Source of the DNA: Serilophus lunatus
Taxonomy: Eukaryota > Chordata > Aves > Passeriformes > Eurylaimidae
Assembly (NCBI GenBank): GCA_013399895.1
Contig: VXBA01001192.1
Coordinates: 755,277-819,276, forward strand
Direction of reading: 5' to 3'
DNA: 64,000 bases
Numbering within the stretch: position 1 is the stretch's first letter; each line of letters opens with the position of its first letter. A program made the position numbers and the translations under genes. Shown here in pieces: positions 34,461 to 46,900 of the stretch. Below the pieces are notes generated by a model. The model was not told the origin of the DNA. It worked only from the letters and a program-made list of their open reading frames with translations, and ran no database searches.

Positions 34461-37400
34461 GTTTGTTCTGCTTTGTGGTCTTGCTCACATTATAACGTAG
34501 ACTTATAATTTTTTATCCCTGCCTTTCAATGCAGCAGGGATCAGGTTTCTGAAAGGGTACAACTCCCATGTGGCAAGGCAAAAGGAAGCAGCCAATCATC
34601 AGTCTTAAGAAGTCGAGTTCTGCCGCCTTCTATGGCTGTAGCAGGAATTATTTGAGTAGGTAAGTTTCTGTAAGTCTTTGCCATAAGAATTTCTTGCCAG
34701 TATCAATCTGCCCCCTTGTTTCAGGCTACAACAAGCAATTCAATCCTGCTGCCAAACCTTAAAAAGCCAAAATAGATGACAAAGTAACAAAATTGCAGTG
34801 AACACATATTTTATACTTTGAAACAGAGAGAGAAAGTAACAGTCTTGAGATATTTCCATGGTATTAATATGAGATTTTAATCATCTGGATGTACTTCAGT
34901 GCCATAGATTCCATTATATATACCAGAGGCAACATCGTTGTTCATAATTTTCCTCATCATTGCTGTCAGAAAGGCAATTTAAATGAGGACCTAGCTATGA
35001 AGAATACTATTTGGAGACAGGTAATATATTGAAAATACTTATTTATTATCTTTTTTTCATGATTCTTATAAAAAAGTACAGGCATGTGCATGTGGTTAAT
35101 CACCTTGTAGCTTTAAAATATGATTTTCCCAAGTCCTTAACTGTTTAACAGTGTAAGTCTCAGAGGCCTTCTATTAGCTACCTGATATCACAGTTTTCTA
35201 CTGTGAGGTTTTTGTGAACTTTGCTCTGAAACCACTGGTACCAAACACTGCCAGGCAGAGGGACAGAGCAAGAATGACACTTTCTGTACTCCCGGTAGTC
35301 ATACAGATACATGAAATGAAGTTCTTTAGGAATGGTGGAGCAATCCTATGTGGCAGATGGGGCTGTACAGTATGAAATACAAATCAGGTTCTAGACGTTC
35401 CACTAATATGGGACTTCACAGTGGATCTAAAGGTGACACAAGTCAGTTCCAAATAAAATTTATCCAGATTTCCCAGTATTGCATTACTTTTCTCCTGCTG
35501 CAGCTCAGGACACTTTCTGATCTGAGTCTTAAAGGATTCCCTGTCCCAAAGCAAAGCTCTTTCAAGCATGCTGATGTTAACTTTAAATAGGCACACTCCT
35601 ATAAGTCAACAAACTACAGGCCCTGCTTCTCAATGAGTTTTGTCAAATCAGAGCATAAGGAGAAAAATATAAAATTAAAAAATCAGTATGCCTCACCTGG
35701 TGTCAAAATTGATAAAAGAGAAGTGGCAAGAATTGCAGACAGTTAATGCAACACTTGCCCTGACAATTCTGTTCTGGTAGTTACTTAGCAGTTAATACTC
35801 TGCTCAGCTCCCAGCTCTGAATTGTAAGCAGAACTTAATATGTATTGGCTGCTAACTCACAGACCCAGATCAAGCCCCACTGTAGCCCTGAAACCTCCAC
35901 CAGCATGGAGCAAAGCAGAAGCACCAATACCAAGACACTGACTGGCAGCAACCACATCTGTAGACATCACTGCTTCATCTTGGAGCACCCATTCTCCTGA
36001 GATCCTCAGCTATTTGACCAGTGGACACATTCAGCTGAGAAAAAGCAGCATCCAGATCTCTAGGATCAGATTTAGGGCTTCGGAATTTAATTTTAAAGTA
36101 TAACTAAGAGAGAGACTGGCTATCACATTGAATTACTTGTTCAGTTATTTTATCTATAATGATTTTCTAACGCTTCAGCACAGGTATGTTCTGCATTTTA
36201 CACAGTTACCAGTAAAATTGTCATGATTTCAGAACATACAAGCAATAAATTTAAAGAAATATTAAGTTCTTCTGTAAACAAAAATCTTTAAAAATCCTTA
36301 AAAATCCTTACCACTGGCAAAGAACAAATAATTAAACCAGTTTGTCTTTTCATCTACTTATTAAAATTAAGTTTGACATTAATAAATAATTTACATAATT
36401 TATTGTTCAGACCTTTACATACAGAACTAGGTAGGATGTCAAGTGAAGATTATTTATTTAAAGGAAAGTAATAGACGTGAAAAAGTCCTGTCATTCTAGA
36501 ATAACATCAGCGCTGTAAACATATTGTACTTTAGCCCTGTCCTTGTCTGGTAGCCAGCTTTCCTGCTGTTTCCTGTTCTCTTTGGTAAAGATTTGACTAG
36601 GAAAAGAAAATCCTAACTCCAACACATTGAAATACACTATTTTACCTCCAGGAAATTATTCACTTTTTCAAATCCTTTCAAGAGTCACATACCATACAAC
36701 TACTAACCTTTTTTCTTTCGTCATAGGAGACTCACTGACAGCATCAAGAAGAGAGGTTTCTGACAGTGCATGGGACACAGGGTAGACCAGTCTCTCAAAT
36801 CTTTCAGGGTCCTTGAACAGGAACAATAAAATCATAACTCCCTTGAAAAACTGACCAAATTAAATCCCAATATTTCCTGAGTTTCTTGTTTTCCACCTCT
36901 CCGATTTGTACAATGCCCCAGAACTGCTTATCAGACATTCTCTACCCTTGATGCTTGTGCTAGACTTTGGGCTCCAGTTCTTGAGCTCTGTTTCTTTGTT
37001 GATGGTGAAATATGATCCTTCCATCTCGGAGTCTAGGTTTCCTGGTTTGGAGAACCATCCTCAGGAAATGAACCAGGTCTTAAACCAAACAGGTAATACC
37101 CATAATATGGGAGTATGAACTACCATTCAAGATCAATCGCTAAATGTCAAAATTTTAGCAGATATAGATTTAGTCTTCTGCATGTCAAGGTAGGCTCCCC
37201 ATTCACAAAAATCACCCTCAGGGCTCCCTTCAGTACTTGTACAGTTATTAATCCCAGTGACAACTGACTGAATTATAAGAAACTCTGACTGAGGTATAGG
37301 CTTATGAAAACATTTCATATTCCTGAAGTACTTAATTTGATTGAAACTAATATGTTGGTTTATTTATCTCAGATTTGCCCCAGTGCAGAGAAAACTGGAT

Positions 37401-39244
37401 TCAGCTTCGCAAATCCACTCCTTCACAGCTGTGTGGGCTGGAATTTTCTATATTTCTTCCTCAGCACTCTGTGCAGAACAAGAAACTGTCACTAGAAAGA
37501 CATCTTGAGTCTGCCCCTTAAACTCGTGTTAGTCAGCAGCCTAAATTTGGTCTGAATAGTGTCTTCTTTTTTTGCTGACGTAAACATATACAAGAGAAAA
37601 CATGATAAAGAGTAGCAAACAGGATAAACAAGAGGCCTGATGAATATGACCACTTGGAAAGAATAAACCCAATCTGGCCTAGCCTAGTCAACTGCATCCC
37701 AAAACTGTGCTGTAAGAGCCTAAAACTTCATAAGTCCCTAACAGATGGGAACTGAGATTTGTTGATGAAAAAAGAATGTCCAGGGAGAAAAACTAAATAC
37801 TAAACTCAGAAAATTATTTCATCTTCCAAAACTGTATGTAGAATAATTAGTCTATTAGCACATAGACTGACAGAGAGAATGGGTAACACACCTGCTATCA
37901 ATGTCTCACAAGTGTAAAGTTAGCTTTGAACTTATAGTTATATACATACCTGTAAGAGTTCACTGCCTTGCGCTGAAGTGTGTTTGGTTTGCCTGCAGCT
38001 AAACCAGAATAAGGGACTGCTGCCAAATACCCTTAGCCAAGGCCATATGCACCAGTCTATGTTACAACAGAGCAGGGAACCATGGCAAAATATGGTGGAT
38101 ATTCAGCACTAGACTGCTAATCTTCCATGCTTGCAACATCATGTAGACCTTGAGAGGAAGATACAAGGACTGTCACAACCCTTTCTGTGCAGATATAGGA
38201 CTCATTGGCCAAAGGCTGTCACTGCACAACAGGCAATTTTCTAACATGACATCTTTGCTCAGCCCAGCCACAGAGGGGATGTAATTAGGAAATATGCAAG
38301 ACTTTCTGCAAAGAGAAGTGTTAGACAGCAAGCAGCACACAGTGACAGTGACACACAAAGGATAGAATATAACTTCCACCTGGACCTCTGTAGCTCCTGG
38401 CTAGGTCATTTATCCTGCTTTTCTTCAGAAAAAAAAAAAAAAAAATAAAAAAAATAAGAAACTACATATGCTTGCCTACTTTTCTTTCTTTGCCCCTTCA
38501 TCTTGTATCTGTTCTTGAGGCTACAGATGTGGCTTTGAATCCTAATGAGGAATGGGAAGACTCTTCCTTGTGTAGGCAGATTTAAGTAATTAGATTGGCT
38601 GCTCCACAACTCCTTTTTATTTGCTGGGCATTGAGTATATCAAGCTATCTGTAGATATTTGCTAGTTACTGAGTTTTAATAAGTATTAAATTAATGATCT
38701 AGCTTAAAGAGTTTCTTTCATGTGTTATTTTGAAATTAAATTATCCGTCCAAGTGGGTGAGGTGGAGGAAGTTAGAATAAGTAATGTCTATTTTTTAGAG
38801 TAATCCTTAGTGTTTCTCAGGACAGAAATATAGAGCATAGTAATTATTTTATTTACTGATTACTGTGATTTTAATTACACTGATCTATTATAAATCCATT
38901 AAAGATTAATTCTGAAATGCCACTTGCATTTCTTCTCGCTCTCTTTTAAAAGATTAATTTTCCCTCTAAGCAGATCCAAACTCTCTTGCTGTCAATTGAC
39001 CACACAACCAATTGTCATACTGATCACAGAGCTGTCTTGAATTATGAGGAAACATGTTATTTGCTTCCACTATAAGCAATTCTCACATCTTTTGCTTATC
39101 CAAGCATATTACAACTAGGAAAAAGAAATACAGGACAATTTGCAAGTATGCTAACGTGGCAAAGTACACTGAAAATTCTTTGATTTTTCTAGCCATGTGG
39201 TGAACATGTTCCTCTCGGGTGACAAAAAGCAGTGCTGCAATGAT
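34461..39244. other. AT-rich DNA, no gene recognised
   Basis: No exon is recognised. AAAAATCCTT is duplicated in tandem near 36290-36310. A17-T-A8 lies at 38429-38454. The repeat-free, TAAT-rich stretch 38640-39130 is a candidate for conserved non-coding DNA. Confidence 0.45.
38429..38454 (+). repeat. Poly-A tract
   Basis: Seventeen A, one T and eight more A. No polyadenylation signal or transcript-like sequence lies immediately upstream, so a retrocopy tail is not supported. Confidence 0.95.
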
Positions 39245-39472
39245 CTACGGGGAGGTTTACATCAGATATCAGGAAAAATATCTTCTCGGAAAGTGTGGTA
39301 AAGCATTGGAACAGGCTTCCCATCAAAGCAGTGGAATTACCAATCCTGGAACTGTTGGAAAACTGAGTCTATGTGACGCTTGGAATATGATTTAGTGGCG
39401 AACAAGGTGGTGCAAGGGGAACTCACTGATCCTAAAGGTCTTTTCCAACCTTAATAACTCTATGATTCTATT
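39245..39472 (+). mobile_element. CR1 LINE, 3' end fragment
   Basis: Plus-strand CR1 3' end. GGAGGTTTACATCAGATATC, then GCATTGGAACAGGCTTCCCA (the decayed HWNRLP codons of ORF2), GATTTAGTGGCGAACAAGGT, CCTAAAGGTCTTTTCCAACC, and the terminal CTATGATTCTATT repeat at 39459-39472. This is a different CR1 subfamily from the copies ending in ATTCTGTG-type repeats. It is 5' truncated near 39245. Confidence 0.93.
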
Positions 39473-39885
39473 AAAACTAACGAGAATTGTACTGCCAGCT
39501 CCTCTAGGCAACTTCAGAGTTTGTAACCACAGTATAAATGGAGGTGGTTAGGGAAGGTGGCCAAGAGATCTAGAAGCAGGACAAATCTTTCTCTGCTGTA
39601 TGACTCATAGAAGCAGAGCAACCAGGGCATTACAAAAAGGACCTTTTATCAGGGGGAGCAAGGCTGGGTTGTCTTCTGCAGTTACCAAGTAGACAAATGT
39701 TCTAGCATGCTGTTGTGTTGGGTTTTAGGAGTTTTTTGTTTGTTGTTTTTTGGGGGGTTTTTTCCATAGAGAACAGATGGAGTCTTTTAGGCGAGAGGCA
39801 GAAAAATAAGTTAAGCAGAGCTGCTTTGTTTCAGCTTCCATGGCCTTCAGAGGCAATAGGCACTAGCAGCAAGCAGAAAAAAGAG
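39473..39885. other. Spacer between two CR1 pieces
   Basis: About 410 bp of ordinary sequence between CR1 fragments in opposite orientations. No repeat or exon is recognised. A G/T-rich run lies at 39716-39762. Confidence 0.5.
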
Positions 39886-40110
39886 AAAGCAAGACCTGCC
39901 TTTCCTAAATCCATGCTGAGTGACCCTGCTTCCCTGGTTATCCTGCATATGCCACATGATGGCACTCAACAGGATCTGCTCTGTAGCCTTTCCTGGAACC
40001 AAGGTCAAACTGAGAGGCCTCCAGTTCCCTGTATCATCCTTTCAACGCTTCTCATAGATGGGCATTACTTCTAGTCACCTGGGACCTCTCCAGTTAACTA
40101 GGACTGCTGG
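39886..40110 (-). pseudogene. CR1 ORF2 reverse transcriptase fragment
   Basis: An internal CR1 fragment on the minus strand covering the start of the reverse transcriptase. One frame reads KDDTGNWRPLSLTLVPGK, then EQILLSAIMWHMQDNQGS, then TQHGFRKGRSC (about 40050 down to 39889). NWRPLSL matches the NYRPVSL-type block and QHGFRKGRS the next conserved block of CR1 reverse transcriptases. A stop interrupts the frame at K-R-stop-K-D-D near 40047. Neither the 3' tail nor the FADD motif is present nearby, so it is an internal fragment, which simple 5' truncation does not explain. Confidence 0.88.
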
Positions 40111-41604
40111 TAAATAGGAAGTTACAATCTAAATCTAGTAGACTGTTTTTAAATATTTGGCTTATTAAGTCACACAACATGCCATAATCTAACCTTCTGA
40201 TTTTTGTCAAGTTGTCTAGATTTACAGAACTTCCTGATCCTACCTAAAATCAGGAGATAAAGTCTTGGAAAACCTGCCAAATAATAATCAAAGAAAATTA
40301 ATCTCATAGGTTTTTTAAAGCAGCCCAATTGGCCTCTAATATTCAGCATTGGTGCACTGAGGAAGTTACATCCAGAAGTTTCAAGACCTGTTAATAAAGG
40401 TGTCCAACTATCACATGGCTTTGCTTGGTTAGGGTTGCCTTTCTGTTCAGCCATGAGATGCCAACAGAAAAGCCTAGAGTTATGCTTCAACAAGCTGCTG
40501 AAATACAGCTGAAATAATTGATCCAGTTTGAAAAAAATGTTAATCCTTCAGCAGCTCTCGGGGTAAGTCTTGTCTTTTTTTTTATTTTGTCTTCTATGGG
40601 ACTCTTTAACTTTTTCACTTAGCTTGTAGATATCTTTGCTTCTTTCAGAGGAAGAATGTTTTCTCTTCACTGGAGAACAAGAGGTACCAGATTTGCCCTG
40701 GAAGGCTTTGTAAAGCTTTTTACTCCATTCAGTTTGACTTGGTGGGCACATAGTAAGATTCAAAGTATAGCTAAATGGGAGTTCTGCTTTGGTGAAGTTG
40801 AAAGTTGCTCATTCTTTTCTTTATTGCACAATTCAAGGGGAAACCAAAAGTAGTGGAGCTATTCAAGCTCAGAAATAGCAGTGAGTAATAAGAAAGATTA
40901 TTGCTATTCATTAAGTCCTGTCTCTATTATGATTTTAGCATTACAGTTCAGTCAAGCTGTGTGAAGTTTTCGTTTCAGTCTCAGCAACTATCTTCCTTTG
41001 CTTTCCAACTAAAAACTAACTAATATTGCCATAATCACTGCATTCTTCTCATCTCCACACTACCCCTTCACCATGCCCCATGAAAGGAAAAATACAGATA
41101 CTAGTTAATTCTGAAACTAGTTTGAATGACCTCATGGAAGGGTCTATTTAACATTTAATCCAACAGTGTAGCACATCCATATATATTAATTCCTGTCATC
41201 TATGGCTAGTAAATATTTGTACAGAAAGGAAATACTACATAGCTAAAGACAGGATGAGCTAACCACCCCTGAATATATTTTAAATGCAAATATTTTTGCC
41301 CTACGTTCAAACCTGCTGATAGGTCATTTTCAAATCAAGTTTTAGTGATAGTTTTTCAGCTAGGTTATAGAAAGCCACTGACCCTGGGTAATTCTCATTC
41401 TCTATTGTGATTCTTATGATCACAAATACATCTTAATACAAATATTTATTCTAGTACAGCACTAAATCTTGGCCTTGCAGTGTGTGGAACAGTACTGAGA
41501 GTACGAACGATGACCAGGCTTATCAGAAAATCGTGGCTGTATTATTCCTTGTTTGTCTAAGAATAACCTCTAGGAATCATGGGAGTATTCCTGGTTTAAG
41601 CAAA
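40111..41604. other. AT-rich DNA, one basic open frame
   Basis: No known repeat is seen. A minus-strand frame at 40548-40763 (71 codons) encodes a lysine- and serine-rich product (with VKRKHSSSERSKDIYKLSEK) that looks less random than other short frames. I see no clear splice sites around it and do not call an exon. Confidence 0.35.
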
Positions 41605-42520
41605 CGTAAAATTATAGAACAGTTTGGTTTAGAAGTGAATTTAAAGACTGTCTAGCTTTAACTCCCTAGACATCAGCAGGGACATCTTCCACTAGACCAG
41701 AGTGCTCAGCCCTATCCAATGTGACCTTTAACACTTCCAGGGACGGTGCATCACAACTCTGGGCAACTTGATTCAGTGCTTCATCATCCTCACAGTGAAA
41801 AAATTCTTCCTAATGTCTAAATTAAGCCTATGCTCTTTCAGTTTAAATCCATTACTCCATGTCCTATCAAAAGACAAAGACTCTCTTCAGCTTTCTTATA
41901 AGTCTCCTTTAGAAGTCTTCTGCAAGGTCTATCCAGACGCTTCCCTTCTCTAGGCTGAACAATCCCATGTCTCAGCCTGTCTTCATAGGTGAGGTTTCAT
42001 CCCTCTGATCGTGTTTGTGGCTCTCCATTGAATTCACTCCAACAAATCCGTGTCCTCCATGTGTTCAGGGACTCAGATCTGGATGCAGCCACCTCAGGGT
42101 CATACAAGAGAAGCATAGAGGGAGTTATCACTTCCCTCAACCAACTGATCATACACCTTTGGATGCAGCCCAGGACACAGTTGGTTCTTTGGTCTGTGGG
42201 CGCACATTTATGGCTCATTTTGAGCTTCTCATCCACCAACGACCTCAAGCCCTTCTCCTCAGGTCTGCTCTCAATCATTCTCTACCGAGCCTGTATTTGT
42301 GCTTGGGATTGTCCTGACCCAGAAGCAGGATCTTACGCTTGGTCTTGTTGAACTTCATGATTTTCACATACATCCACCTTTCAGGCCTGTTCAGGTGCTT
42401 CTATATGGCATCCTTTCACTCAAGTATGTCGACTGCACCATACAGCTTGGTGTCACCAGCAAAGTTGCTGAGGTTGCACTCCATCTCAAAGTCCATGTTA
42501 CTTACTAGGCTGTTGTCCCA
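41605..42520 (-). mobile_element. CR1 LINE, 3' half
   Basis: About 0.9 kb of CR1 on the minus strand, ending in the tail at the low-coordinate side (plus strand ATTATAGAACAGTTTGGTTT near 41610). Going up the plus strand come AGACCAGAGTGCTCAGCCCT, TTCTTCCTAATGTCTAAATT, CTTCCCTTCTCTAGGCTGAA, TTTGTGGCTCTCCATTGAAT, TCAGATCTGGATGCAGCCAC and GGATCTTACGCTTGGTCTTG, then the reverse transcriptase end at 42290-42515. It is 5' truncated inside ORF2. Confidence 0.95.
42290..42515 (-). pseudogene. CR1 reverse transcriptase end with FAGD for FADD
   Basis: Minus-strand remnant of the catalytic end of CR1 reverse transcriptase. It reads MECNLSNFAGDTKLYGAVDI, a stop after ILE, then KHLNRPERWMYVKIMKFNKT and KRKILLLGQDNP. 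The family motif FADDTKL is FAGDTKL here (FAGD at 42452-42463): the first catalytic aspartate is glycine (GGT). Since both aspartates bind metal, this copy encodes an inactive enzyme even without its stops. Confidence 0.9.
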
Positions 42521-42996
42521 TCCCCCGAGGAACACCAACTCAGCAAGCAGTACTGCTGCAAAAAGAGTCACTTCATAATGCACAAATCCACAGAACACAT
42601 GCAGCTTACATGAAGTAGGGGACAGGTTGAAGGTAGAGATATTTTACTCCAGTCAGCTTTCGGAATTGCAAGTGTATCTGAAAAATGCTGGCTTTTTAAT
42701 TCTTTTCAGTTTGGTTGTAAATATTTTGCAAGCTTTCCAAATAACTTGAGGGGAGAAAACTCTTTGCTGCTCCACCTGTGAAGGGGGAACAGACCCTATT
42801 TCTTATGACTTTCCCACCAACAGTGTTTTCCAGCTGTGTAGGTTTAAGACTGATCTTGACTTGAGATTGAGGAATAGAGAAGTATTTTAATTCCACATAT
42901 CTCTGATCAGTGCTGAAAAACATGATCCTGAAGCCTTTCAACTCTCTTTTCACTTTGAGGACTCTTTTATTTTAAGAAAATCAGAAACATCTGATA

Positions 42997-43039
42997 GGGG
43001 AAGGGAGAGGGGGAGGGGGCAAAGGGGGTGAGGGGTGGG
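42997..43039 (+). repeat. G-rich tract, G-quadruplex candidate
   Basis: Seven runs of three or more G (lengths 4, 3, 5, 5, 5, 4, 3) lie within 43 bp with loops of one to four bases. This far exceeds the four runs needed for an intramolecular G-quadruplex. The surroundings are AT-rich and hold no gene start that I can see. Confidence 0.85.
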
Positions 43040-43896
43040 AAATAATAAGTAATCAATTCATCTAATAAGAGATATAGCCAATAGACTACTGCAATACAAA
43101 TGCAGATATGACACATATGCCAAAAAGGTTTCATTTACCTTCATCCTTCATGAACAAACTAGTTTCTGGTTTTTTTAATCGTGTTTTTAAGGTATTTCCT
43201 ATTTGACACAGCAGGAATGCTTTAACGAAAACCTCAGTCTCAATAGATGATTTTTTTAGTAGTGAATTCTTGCTCAAATGTTTTTCTGGTATCCTTGGAA
43301 TTCTAAACTATTTAAGGCAATGAATAATTTATTCTCTTCTCTGAATCTAATGAAGTGAGGCCTTGTTCTTTCTAGTCACAATTATTTCTACTAGTAATTA
43401 TTACTAATAGCAAAAAAAATCAGGAAAAACAACAGAAGTGTATGACAAGTAAGTAAAATAAATGGCCATCAGAGATCATTTTGTGTTACCTGATTTTAAA
43501 GATTGTGTATGATTGTTAACTGGTATATCACAATTGCAGAAAATCCATGTAATACATGTTTAAAAGCACACATTTAAAATAATTTTGACAGCTTTCCTTC
43601 ATTTGCTGAAACTTCTGTGTGCCAGAATGCCCAAATACATCTGTTTGAGGTCTAGCTTAGTTTCTGAAGCTTCATTTCTGAAAAAGAACCCTGGCTTTCA
43701 GCACATACTTTGAGCAGCCAGGCTGTGATCAGACAGAACTGCCTGCTGGCTGAAATATAGAGTTAAGAACTGGAAACTCTAAATTTGGGAAAGCACCAGA
43801 AATTTCAGAAGTTGGTCAGAAGAGCTATTACCTCACAGATGAGAAAACAAAATGGAAAACTCCGAGAATTCATGTTCACAAAAACACTATGCATAT

Positions 43897-43898
<2 letters not shown>

Positions 43899-43933
<35 letters not shown>
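43899..43933 (+). repeat. Poly-T tract (35 T)
   Basis: An uninterrupted run of 35 T. On the minus strand it would be poly-A, but no AATAAA lies within about 60 bp upstream on that strand and no gene-like sequence precedes it. Exact length is uncertain, as with any such homopolymer. Confidence 0.95.
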
Positions 43934-43934
<1 letters not shown>

Positions 43935-46900
43935 AGCAGCCTGTGGTTGCTGAAGAACTTTGGACAGGCTGGAAAGCCACTCTGCTTACTATTATTTGCC
44001 TGTTCCATATTCTGCAAATTTTCACTGTAACATTTTTGATATGACAATGGTGGTATTTGCATGCAAGCAGTATATTTTTGACTTACAATTTTTACTGCTC
44101 CTGCTGCTCCTTCCTCACCTGGAATCATAATGTTCTCTTTCTAACATCATAATTACCTACACAGCAACCCATGTTGATGTCACAAACAAAGGGCTGTGAT
44201 TTCAGCTGAGTGATTGGTAAAAACATAAGGGTTTATGTAAAGAGTGACACTCTTTGCATGCAAATGTGTCCATTTAAGAGGAAAAAAAAGAATGAATGAG
44301 AGCCGTTGTTTACAAAGCAGTATGTTAACTGAATTGCACTTATGGAATATTTTTCAGACTCTATGAAGCATTCAACACATCTTAAAAGGAAAGAAAAAAA
44401 AAAGGAATTCTCAGTCTAGTTCCAAATCTCTGCAGTTATCAATTGACAAAGATGACTGGATTCTAGCCCAACTGCAGTCTGCAGCAAGTTGTGGTTTGCC
44501 TTTTGCTCACTGTATGAGAATTCTGTTGATTCACTGCATTTCTTTCTACCAGTCATTCCCAACTTCAATTCTTTTATTTATCTGAAGCTCTCTGTGCACA
44601 AAGGCCGGGTATGCCAGAGACATGCACCAAAGCTTTGCATCAGCTGTTATTAAACAAAATAGTTGAACAGCAGATGGGCATTAGAGACCTTTGTTTCTCA
44701 CACAGCAGGTGCCTGCTGAACCTTAATACCACTAAACTAGCAAATAAGATGCAGCGAAGTTGGTGGTCAGACTGTTATCTTTACTGGTTTCTTTAAAAAG
44801 GAACATCAAAATATGTCTACAGACCAGGGGATGCAACACCCCTTCCTCAGCCAGGAGAACTTCTTGCCTTTTCTCCATGCTGTCCAAGCTCCTTTAAGGC
44901 TGCTTGGACAATCCTAAAACAAATATGTGGAAGTCAAAATTTTATGACAGCACTGAGACAAGAAGTGGACTGTTTTAAACCCTGCCCAAGATGCCACAGT
45001 TTAGCTAATGGATTGAACTCTACTTGGAGGCTGTTGACTAAAGCAGTTGACTTAATTTGAAACAGAAAGGGTATTAACTCATCCATCAGACTGTTTAATG
45101 AAACCCTGCTCAAGGAAAAACCTGAGGTTTCGATCAGAAACAAACAAAAGTAATAGGAATTTGATATTCATGCAAAAAAATTCTAATCCAAGACCGAGGA
45201 GGTGTCCAAAGACTTAACATATCTGATGTAGGCTTAGGCAGCTCATAAGACATACCTGTCCTCAGTTGAATACAAACTCTGTTGAGGCAGTCAGGCATGT
45301 AGAGTGAAAATGAAAATGAATATATAAATGGTCTGCATGCGTCCATCTCTTTTCACTGATAGAATGAGTCTCAAAGGACTGATCCTCTGGCTTCAATACC
45401 TCAATTTCATGCCTAAACCAATGGATGAATTCAAGCCTAAGGTTAACTACAATTTTGAGCAGTTAAAGTGAATAATTATATGGAAATCTGATAACTTATT
45501 CTCCATTAAAGTGACTTGAAACAAAACTGCTTTTTGTAGGCATTGCAAAACAATTGATTTAGAGTGTGATGTTGGTTTTTTATAAATACTTTTCTGTTCT
45601 CATCTTTAAAGTTTAATTCCGTATAGATAGCTACTACTTTGACTTTCTCTCCTGAAACAGAACTGAAAAGTCTAGATCTTCAAAACTGAAAAAATTGCAG
45701 TAGTAAAGAATATTTTAGGTCCTACTTAAGGAATGAGAACTAATAACTATTAAATTATTTCATTTTGATATGAATTATCTTTCTTGCTGCATAACTTCTG
45801 ACAGCCTAATTAGAGTATGCATTACAGCTTCAGATCCTTTGATCTCCATCTCAGAAAAATTTGAAAAAATTTGCTAACTGATGAGCCACTGAGAATCTAG
45901 GAAACCTCAAATTAAGACGGCTTAGATTGACAAGATTTTTATTTATTTCCATTTGGAATTAACTCTTAACTTCATTTATAATGGTGCTAAAAAAGTTAGA
46001 GCTGGTCATAAATTTTTCCAATGGAAAACTTTCAGTGAAAAGATGGAACACTCTAATACCTCAGTCTTACTGAAAAACTAAAGGCAATAATTAAATGTTT
46101 TGCTATTTCTCCTCATTCTGCTGCAGAAAGCAATTAAAAAAAATTACTTTAGTCTGATTCCATTTCTGCGACTACAGAAACAGAATCTGGAAAAGCCTTG
46201 GATGCTGAAGTGGCAGCAGCTGTTTTCTTCTTTTACCAGCATATATATTGCAGGACATATCTTCCAGTTTTATATCAAAACTTTACATAACAGACCAGGC
46301 CTACAAGTCCTTTAGTAAGAGTAATGCTTGATGGAAGGTGGCTTTTCTTCTTTAATCATCATTCTAAGCTTTCTTGCTTACAGAGGTATGCTTGTCCTCA
46401 TCTCCTCAGGGTTCTTCTGTACTACAAAGTTAATCCTGTAATTTCTAGTCTCCTAAAGACAGTTTTGTATTAAATACTTCCTTGAAATATTTCCTCTGGA
46501 CAAATGGCAAAATTAGAAGATCTTAGCCCACTCTGTTCTTGTGCTACTTGGAAGCATGTGTAGTACAACTTTCAGTGATGAGTTCAATCTGCCAGACACA
46601 ATGCCCTATACCGTTTTTATGTATTCCATGTCCAATCCTAACATAAGCGTTCTGGCTACAGCTAGGTAGTTGGTTTGGGTTTTTTTTTAATCTGTTATAT
46701 CCTTTTCAGTGTCCACACCAGTACCTGGGCTAAAAGTTGCCATAAAATGCTGAACCTTTATACCTCTGTGGAAAATTATTTGGCTTTGAATTTTCACACT
46801 TGCTACAAAAAATGTAGTAATATCCTGAGCTACCTTACACCAAAGAGCAGACTGCTTTTCAAATCATTCAGGAGAGGTTTAACAACAGAACAAGATGTTC

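Noticed and set aside
41997..42578. Several open frames of 60-120 codons on both strands
   Set aside because: All lie inside the CR1 copy at 41605-42520 or run out of it; only the minus-strand reverse transcriptase remnant is meaningful.
43899..43933. Poly-A tail of a processed retrocopy on the minus strand
   Set aside because: No polyadenylation signal or gene-like sequence precedes it on that strand, and CR1-driven poly-A retrocopies are rare in birds.
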